Below are positions 6,472 through 10,600 of a stretch of DNA of 10,600 nucleotides, piece after piece. The stretch's first letter is position 1. Each line of letters starts with the position of its first letter. The notes beneath the pieces are model-generated. The model did not search any database, was not told the origin of the DNA, and was given only the letters and a program-made list of their open reading frames with translations. The position numbers and the translations under genes are program-made. The DNA comes from Candidatus Latescibacterota bacterium (GTDB lineage Bacteria > Latescibacterota > MVCY01): positions 1 to 10,600 of the forward strand of contig DAOVDP010000030.1 in NCBI GenBank assembly GCA_030669445.1. Reading direction: 5' to 3'.

Positions 6472-7740
6472 CTACCTGATTAGGAGCATTTTCCCGGTCT
6501 TGGAAAAATTACCTGCCGTTATCCGGTAGAAATAGACGCCGCTGGCTACAAATCTGCCGGAGTTGTCCTCCCCATCCCATTGCACGGTGTGGCGGCCAGC
6601 AGGTCTCTTTCCCTCCTGTAGTGTCCGGACAAGCTCACCAAGCACGTTGTAGACCTTGAGCGAGACAAACACCCTCTCAGGCAGTTGGTAGCTTATGGTT
6701 GTCCACGGGTTGAAGGGGTTAGGGTAGTTTTGGCCCAGCCCATAGCTCCTCAACACGACTCCCAGATCGGCGCTTGCAAGGTCTCCAGCCCTCAGAGAGT
6801 TGCGGTCGAACTTCCCATCGAACAGGTCAATCGCCCCAACGCTGAAAGGCAATGGTCCGAAGGGATCACCGATAGCCCTGAAACTAAGCCGGGCAAGCAG
6901 TCCACTGCCGTTGACTGTTTCTGGGCCGGCCAGGGCATTGGCAATCCAGATCTCGCCGGGCTTGTTCCGGCCTGAGACCAGCAGGAACAGGGGTGTGGTG
7001 CCACCTCTGCTGTTCAGCAGATTCCCTTGGCCATTGTCGGCAGTTGCGCCAAAGAACTCCAGCACCTCCGGATCATAATCTATTCTCATGCCATAGCCCC
7101 TTAACTCGATCGCACCCTCTAAGCAGATGTCAACCACAATCAGCTTAGTTTGAGCAGACGGAGAAGCTGCTCTGTTGACGGCCCTCGCTGCTGGGTCCAT
7201 TTGGGCTATCTTCAGACTTATCCTGGCATTCTGGTTCTTGCCCGCATCTTCAACGGATACGATAGATTTTGACGCCCCATACCGGGTACCGAACAGGCCG
7301 ACAAATATGCTGAAATCACCGGTCCAGACCTTGCCGTCGTTGTCCAGATCAAAATCCGGGTTAAACCCGCGGTCACCTTGGGTCAGGCCGAAGTTGGCCA
7401 CGAACAGCATGAAATCACTGGTCCAGACCTTGCCGTCCCCGTCAAAGTCCCCGGGTCTTGCAACCACAGCAGGGATGATGAGGGAGGGGTTCCAAAACCC
7501 GCTGTAGAGGGTGTAGTTATCACTCTGAAGCGTACCTGTTGCCGGCTCCCCTAAAGAGGTGGAAAGCCTATGATTGGCAGAACTCAAACCAACCGCCCCT
7601 CCTGCGTTGATAACTGACCAGGGGATTGAATAGGTGCTGGTCGATTGTTTACCAGTCTCGATCGCACCTGAGCCCGACAGCCAAAAAACAGGGATAAAGA
7701 CCAGACCGGCTGCTAAACAGCATCTCAAAACTTGCCTCAT
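6472..7740 (-). CDS. Secreted dockerin / cohesin-like protein with FlgD-type C-terminal domain
   Basis: This 422-residue exported protein opens with a hydrophobic signal (about residues 4-25). Residues 46-84 (GGAVGLSSANHRLS...YSGFW) form a segment seen at the start of many secreted proteins of candidate phyla. A dockerin-like pair of calcium loops follows: Asp98, 100, 102 and 109, and Asp131, 133, 135 and 142, each with GKVWT. Residues about 195-315 resemble a cohesin-type beta-sandwich (GYGMRIDYDPEVLEF...ANALAG...LARLSFRAIG). The last ~88 residues are a FlgD-like domain (QNYPNPFNPWTTISYQLP...VYNVLGELVRTL...WDG...SGVYFYRI), often linked to surface export or sorting; no secretion machinery is in this window. 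A near-complete Shine-Dalgarno (GAGGTGA, 7747-7753) lies 6 nt upstream. It is the first gene of the minus cluster. Its binding partner is unknown. Confidence 0.87.
   Translation of the reverse strand: MRQVLRCCLAAGLVFIPVFWLSGSGAIETGKQSTSTYSIPWSVINAGGAVGLSSANHRLSTSLGEPATGTLQSDNYTLYSGFWNPSLIIPAVVARPGDFDGDGKVWTSDFMLFVANFGLTQGDRGFNPDFDLDNDGKVWTGDFSIFVGLFGTRYGASKSIVSVEDAGKNQNARISLKIAQMDPAARAVNRAASPSAQTKLIVVDICLEGAIELRGYGMRIDYDPEVLEFFGATADNGQGNLLNSRGGTTPLFLLVSGRNKPGEIWIANALAGPETVNGSGLLARLSFRAIGDPFGPLPFSVGAIDLFDGKFDRNSLRAGDLASADLGVVLRSYGLGQNYPNPFNPWTTISYQLPERVFVSLKVYNVLGELVRTLQEGKRPAGRHTVQWDGEDNSGRFVASGVYFYRITAGNFSKTGKMLLIR
7310..7437 (-). repeat. Near-identical DNA of the two dockerin loops
   Basis: A 28-bp stretch (7311-7338) recurs at 7410-7437 with one mismatch, 99 bp (33 codons) apart. 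It covers the GKVWT-D-F part of both calcium loops. Identity this high at the DNA level suggests recent duplication or gene conversion of the loop. Confidence 0.75.
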
Positions 7741-7799
7741 CTTCTCTCACCTCACTTTCTACTTAAACTTGATGTATTCGTAAAAAGGGACTATATTTT

Positions 7800-7828
7800 A
7801 AAATATTAAATCTCCCAGCGAAAAGCAA
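7800..7828 (-). promoter_or_regulatory. Possible promoter of the minus-strand cluster
   Basis: On the minus strand TTGCTT (7823-7828) and TATTTT (7800-7805) are 17 bp apart, about 60 nt before the dockerin gene start, in an AT-rich stretch. Both boxes are imperfect. Confidence 0.3.
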
Positions 7829-7897
7829 CGTCTTTTTTCAACTCTAAGCGATGCTACCCTTTGGATACTGCACTATTGCCTGCCGACTAAAATGGAC

Positions 7898-7927
7898 TTG
7901 ACGCAGTGAAATTTCCCCTTATATTAT
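7898..7927 (+). promoter_or_regulatory. Predicted sigma70-type promoter of dnaG
   Basis: TTGACG (7898-7903) and TATTAT (7922-7927) are separated by 18 bp, one mismatch from consensus in each box. Transcription would begin near 7934 and give dnaG a leader of about 210 nt that contains the palindromic repeat at 8006-8109. It is the best promoter match seen in the 407-nt divergent gap. Apart from this, the minus-strand promoter and the repeat, I see nothing in 7741-8147. Confidence 0.55.
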
Positions 7928-8005
7928 GGGTAGTCCACAGATGACGCTGGGCAGAAAGCCCTTCGGGTAGTATGGCGTTTCAAAAGTAACATTGCAAATC
8001 ATTCC

Positions 8006-8109
8006 GTCATTGCGAGGAACACTTCGCTATCGCTCAGCACAGACTCCGTGACGAAGCAATCTCTTTATTTTTGTCGAGTTGAGATTGCTTCGTTACCGCT
8101 CGCAATGAC
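8006..8109. repeat. Long palindromic intergenic repeat (GTCATTGCGAG family)
   Basis: The outer arms GTCATTGCGAG (8006-8016) and CTCGCAATGAC (8099-8109) are perfect over 11 bp; the inner arms ACGAAGCAATCTC (8051-8063) and GAGATTGCTTCGT (8081-8093) are perfect over 13 bp around a 17-nt loop. The left side carries 34 nt between the two arm blocks and the right side only 5, so the hairpin has a large one-sided bulge. From memory, this end sequence is common as a dispersed palindromic repeat in environmental bacterial genomes. It ends 38 nt before dnaG and encodes nothing. Confidence 0.8.
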
Positions 8110-8147
8110 AAATTATTGTAACCTTATTTATACAACAAGATAGCAGT

Positions 8148-9938
8148 ATGGCCTACCGAATCCCCGAAGAGACAATAGAAGAACTAAGAGAGAGAACCGA
8201 CATCGTAGAGCTTGTCTCCGAGTATGTCTCCCTCAAGAAGAGAGGTAAGAACTACTTCGGTCTGTGTCCTTTTCACCCGGAGAAAACCCCCTCTTTCTCT
8301 GTCAATCCGGAGAAGCAGATATACCACTGTTTCGGATGCAAAGCCGGGGGAAACGCCTTCTCTTTTCTGATGGAAACGCAAAAGATAAGCTTCCTGGAGG
8401 CGGTAAGGATTCTGGCAGAAAGGGCCGGGGTGAGTCTGCCGGAATCCAGAAGCGAGGGGAAGAAGGATAAGACAAATGATCTGCTTTATCAGGCTAATGA
8501 ATTTGCTCAAAAGTACTTCCACCACCTTCTGTTAAAAGACAAACGGGCAGAAAAAGCCAGGACTTACCTGAAGGGCCGGTTTATCTCCGAGAAAATCGTC
8601 CAGGAATTCGGTTTAGGCTATAGTCCGTCTGACTGGGATGGTCTGCTCAAAGTGGCCGTCCAGAGGTCTATCTCTGGGACGCTTTTAGAGAAAAGCGGCT
8701 TGGCTATAAAAAGAGATGATGGGGGATTCTACGATCGCTTTCGTGACCGGATTATGTTTCCCATTCAAGATCGCAGCGGCAGGACGGTGGCCTTCGGTGC
8801 CCGAGCGTTGGAGGACTCACAAGAACCAAAGTACCTCAACTCTCCCGAGACTCCCATTTACCAGAAAAGTTTTATCCTTTATGGATTGAGACAGGCCAGA
8901 GATGCTATCCGAAAGACAGAACGAGCTATTGTGGTAGAGGGCTATACTGATTTGCTTCGGTTGGTGGAGGCAGGGATTGGCAATGTAGTGGCCTCCTCGG
9001 GAACGGCCTTGACTAAGGGGCAGGCAGGACTTCTCTGCCGTTACACCCATAGAGTTACCCTGGTTTACGATGCCGACCTGGCTGGCTCTGCTGCTGCTTT
9101 CAGAGGGATTGATACTCTTTTGGAGGTAGGTCTGGGGGTGGATGTCGTCTCGCTGCCCAAGGACTATGATCCGGACAGCTTCGTGCGAGAAAGAGGTGTC
9201 GAGGCATTCCAGGACCTTCTGGGCCAAGCCAGGGAGGCTCTGGACTATAAGTTGGAAGCTATAGCAAAAACCCAGGACCTAACAACTGTGGAGGGGAAAA
9301 GAGAGGCAATTGCCCAGCTTGTAGAAACTGCCTTGAGGATTAAAGATGAGATCAGAAGGGACTTGATAGTGAGACAAATTGTCGAAAGACTTAACACCGA
9401 CGAAAAAGCGATTCACCGAGAGATGACCAGACAGAAAAAACGACAAAGAGTGGTTGATATGGAACACGCCGCTCCTACAGAGACAAACACAGAACCTCAA
9501 GGTCCAGTGGTCCAAAGGGAGCTGCTGCGGATTATGTTGGGCAGAAAAACTATTGCAGAGGAGGTAATGAAGGAACTAAGCCCGGAAGATTTCTCTGCTG
9601 GAGCTTTTAGAGAGATTGCCCAGACCATCTTCGAGGTGTGTCGGGCAGCCGGTGAACCTCAGGCCGCCGTCGTTATAGATCGCCTGCAAGAGCGCTCTTT
9701 AGCAAGTTTCGTGGCAAAACTAAGCACCGAGGGGTTAGATGAGAACTACATAGAAGAGTCCCTAACAGACTGCCTTCACCGGGTGAGAATTGATGGTATC
9801 TCTGAAAAGCTGAGTCAAATCAGGACAGAGATAGCCACAGCTCAGCGAGAAGGTGATGAGACCCGGCTGGGCAAGTTAAATCAGCAGTATAACAATTTGG
9901 TGAAAGAAAAAGCGAATTTGGTGGTTCAAAAAACTTGA
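8148..9938 (+). CDS. dnaG: DNA primase DnaG
   Basis: DnaG makes the short RNA primers for lagging-strand synthesis at the replication fork, working with the replicative helicase DnaB. The 596-residue length is normal. The N-terminus (YRIPEETIEELRERTDIVELV) is typical and fixes the start, although no good ribosome-binding site precedes it. The zinc-binding domain has Cys40, His43, Cys61 and Cys64 (GLCPFHPEKTPSF, HCFGCKAGG). The catalytic core follows, with FGARAL and PKYLNSPET (about 215-235), then the TOPRIM motifs VVEGYTD (262-268, Glu264) and VYDADLAG (Asp308 and Asp310) and DPDSF (341-345). The C-terminal part (about 450-596) is the less conserved helicase-binding region. No rpoD follows, unlike in many bacteria; a tRNA gene comes next. 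Confidence 0.97.
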   Translation: MAYRIPEETIEELRERTDIVELVSEYVSLKKRGKNYFGLCPFHPEKTPSFSVNPEKQIYHCFGCKAGGNAFSFLMETQKISFLEAVRILAERAGVSLPESRSEGKKDKTNDLLYQANEFAQKYFHHLLLKDKRAEKARTYLKGRFISEKIVQEFGLGYSPSDWDGLLKVAVQRSISGTLLEKSGLAIKRDDGGFYDRFRDRIMFPIQDRSGRTVAFGARALEDSQEPKYLNSPETPIYQKSFILYGLRQARDAIRKTERAIVVEGYTDLLRLVEAGIGNVVASSGTALTKGQAGLLCRYTHRVTLVYDADLAGSAAAFRGIDTLLEVGLGVDVVSLPKDYDPDSFVRERGVEAFQDLLGQAREALDYKLEAIAKTQDLTTVEGKREAIAQLVETALRIKDEIRRDLIVRQIVERLNTDEKAIHREMTRQKKRQRVVDMEHAAPTETNTEPQGPVVQRELLRIMLGRKTIAEEVMKELSPEDFSAGAFREIAQTIFEVCRAAGEPQAAVVIDRLQERSLASFVAKLSTEGLDENYIEESLTDCLHRVRIDGISEKLSQIRTEIATAQREGDETRLGKLNQQYNNLVKEKANLVVQKT

Positions 9939-9963
9939 CCTTTAAGAGGAGATTTATTATATT
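9935..9963 (+). promoter_or_regulatory. tRNA promoter overlapping the dnaG stop
   Basis: TTGACC (9935-9940) and TATATT (9958-9963) have an ideal 17-bp spacing; the -35 box includes the dnaG stop codon (9936-9938). The predicted start, near 9970, is a few bases before the mature tRNA end at 9974. Confidence 0.65.
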
Positions 9964-9973
9964 AGTTCGCACA

Positions 9974-10047
9974 GGGCCCATAGCTCAGGTGGTCAGAGCA
10001 GTCGACTCATAATCGACTGGTCCTAGGTTCGAGTCCTAGTGGGCCCA
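9974..10047 (+). tRNA. tRNA with CAT anticodon, probably tRNA-Ile2 (lysidine type)
   Basis: This 74-nt cloverleaf has a perfect 7-bp acceptor stem (GGGCCCA with TGGGCCC), a D-arm (GCTC...GAGC), an anticodon stem GTCGA/TCGAC with loop CTCATAA (anticodon CAT), a T-arm CTAGG/CCTAG with TTCGAGT, and discriminator A. CCA is not encoded. CAT can mean initiator Met, elongator Met or Ile2. C4-G69 and C5-G68 in the acceptor stem are the pairs known to favour modification by the lysidine synthetase TilS, and the rest resembles known Ile2 sequences, so Ile2, which reads AUA after lysidine formation, is the best call. Elongator Met remains possible. Confidence 0.92.
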
Positions 10048-10096
10048 CTCACTTTTTATCTTATTCGTGATTGTGAGAATCTGAACCTAAAGAGAA

Positions 10097-10124
10097 AAAG
10101 CCTCGCTTTATGCGAGGCTTTCTT
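10097..10124 (+). terminator. Rho-independent terminator after the tRNA
   Basis: A perfect 10-bp inverted repeat, AAAGCCTCGC (10097-10106) and GCGAGGCTTT (10112-10121), with a 5-nt loop and a T-rich 3' side (TTTCTT). It lies 49 nt after the tRNA. The A-run on its left could also let it work on transcripts from the right. Confidence 0.85.
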
Positions 10125-10432
10125 AAAAATCCTGCAAAGGTAATGCTCACTTCCGAGAGAACCATTTATAACACAGTGGTTGTCCGCCCGAACATCTCTT
10201 GCTTCCCCGTTCTAAGGGGCCTGTAATCCATGCCCGGAGCAGGATTCCCTCTCAAACAGTTTGGATTCCTCATCTGTTTTTACATCACCAATGCAGGATA
10301 ATTTTAATTTAATACATTCCCTAAGTAAATGCAAGGATTTTTTTAGAAAAAATTTGGGGTTCCTTACCTCAACAGGCTTCGATCAAGGTGAACTCAGGGA
10401 TAATCACTGAACAGTGACCGGGTTTTCGGAGT
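10125..10432. other. Non-coding stretch, no gene recognised
   Basis: Only short structures are visible: a TCACTG-AA-CAGTGA hairpin (about 10404-10417) and short ORFs of under 40 codons on both strands. I see no RNA gene, mobile-element end or copy of the tRNA 3' end that would mark an integration site. Confidence 0.5.
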
Positions 10433-10600
10433 TTAAACCCTATCCAATTGAATAATCTTCTGACAGATGAGGGCAGCACTGTAAACTGACAATTTCTTTC
10501 TCAAAAACCCAAGACTTGTGTAGCAGACAATAGGATAAGTCCATTCCAAAATTGCAAGCAAATAAGGAACAATGTCGTTATCAAACAGGGTAACAATATC
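10433..10600 (-). CDS. Possible 3' end of a minus-strand gene, unknown
   Basis: The minus-strand frame is open from the right edge for 55 codons to a TAA at 10433-10435. The peptide (DIVTLFDNDIVPYLLAILEW...YSAALICQKIIQLDRV) has an alternating hydrophobic and polar pattern plausible for a real protein, while the plus-strand frames there are closed. An open run of this length by chance is not rare, and I recognise no family. Confidence 0.3.
   Translation of the reverse strand, partial: DIVTLFDNDIVPYLLAILEWTYPIVCYTSLGFLRKKLSVYSAALICQKIIQLDRV

Noticed and set aside
7741..8147. Riboswitch in the dnaG leader
   Set aside because: The only strong structure is the palindromic repeat; I see no known aptamer core or terminator/antiterminator pair.
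10166..10273. 35-residue minus-strand ORF
   Set aside because: It is too short, has no ribosome-binding site, has a stop codon immediately upstream in frame, and no recognised family.
9974..10600. Integration site or genomic island at the tRNA 3' end
   Set aside because: No direct repeat of the tRNA 3' end and no integrase are visible to the window edge.

Overview
The window looks like chromosomal DNA of an uncultured Gram-negative bacterium, probably from the FCB-type or related candidate phyla (WOR-3, KSB1, Zixibacteria, Cloacimonadota and the like); the exact phylum is inference. The reasons are a family-9 (heptosyltransferase-like) glycosyltransferase of the LPS type, a lipoprotein signal, a secreted protein ending in a FlgD-like/'sorting-signal' domain with the N-Y-P-N-P-F-N-P motif, and environmental-type palindromic repeats between genes.

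Layout. (1) Positions 1-3430, plus strand: three tandem, divergent copies of a secreted transglutaminase-like protein (papain-fold Cys-His-Asp core followed by a beta-sandwich tail). The first is cut by the left window edge, the second has lost all three catalytic residues, and the third is an intact putative lipoprotein. (2) Positions 3489-7740, minus strand, convergent with the first block: reading leftward, a dockerin/cohesin-like/FlgD-tail secreted protein, a secreted repeat-rich fibre-like protein, a doubtful 71-residue ORF, and a GT9 glycosyltransferase. (3) Positions 7741-8147: a divergent control region with a good sigma70-type promoter facing right and a long palindromic repeat in the predicted leader of the next gene. 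(4) Positions 8148-9938, plus: dnaG primase. (5) Positions 9974-10047: a CAT-anticodon tRNA, best read as tRNA-Ile2 (lysidine type), with its own promoter overlapping the dnaG stop codon and a terminator behind it. (6) Positions 10125-10600: mostly non-coding, with a possible 3' end of a minus-strand gene entering from the right edge.

How it fits together. dnaG and the tRNA are housekeeping genes. Everything to the left is envelope or secreted material: two presumably active transglutaminase-like enzymes around a dead one, a lectin- or tail-fibre-like repeat protein, a calcium-binding dockerin protein and an LPS-type sugar transferase. A shared surface function is inference from neighbourhood only. 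The most notable points are the triad-less middle transglutaminase paralogue, the ordered two-scale repeat array of the fibre-like protein, and two kinds of intergenic palindromic repeat.
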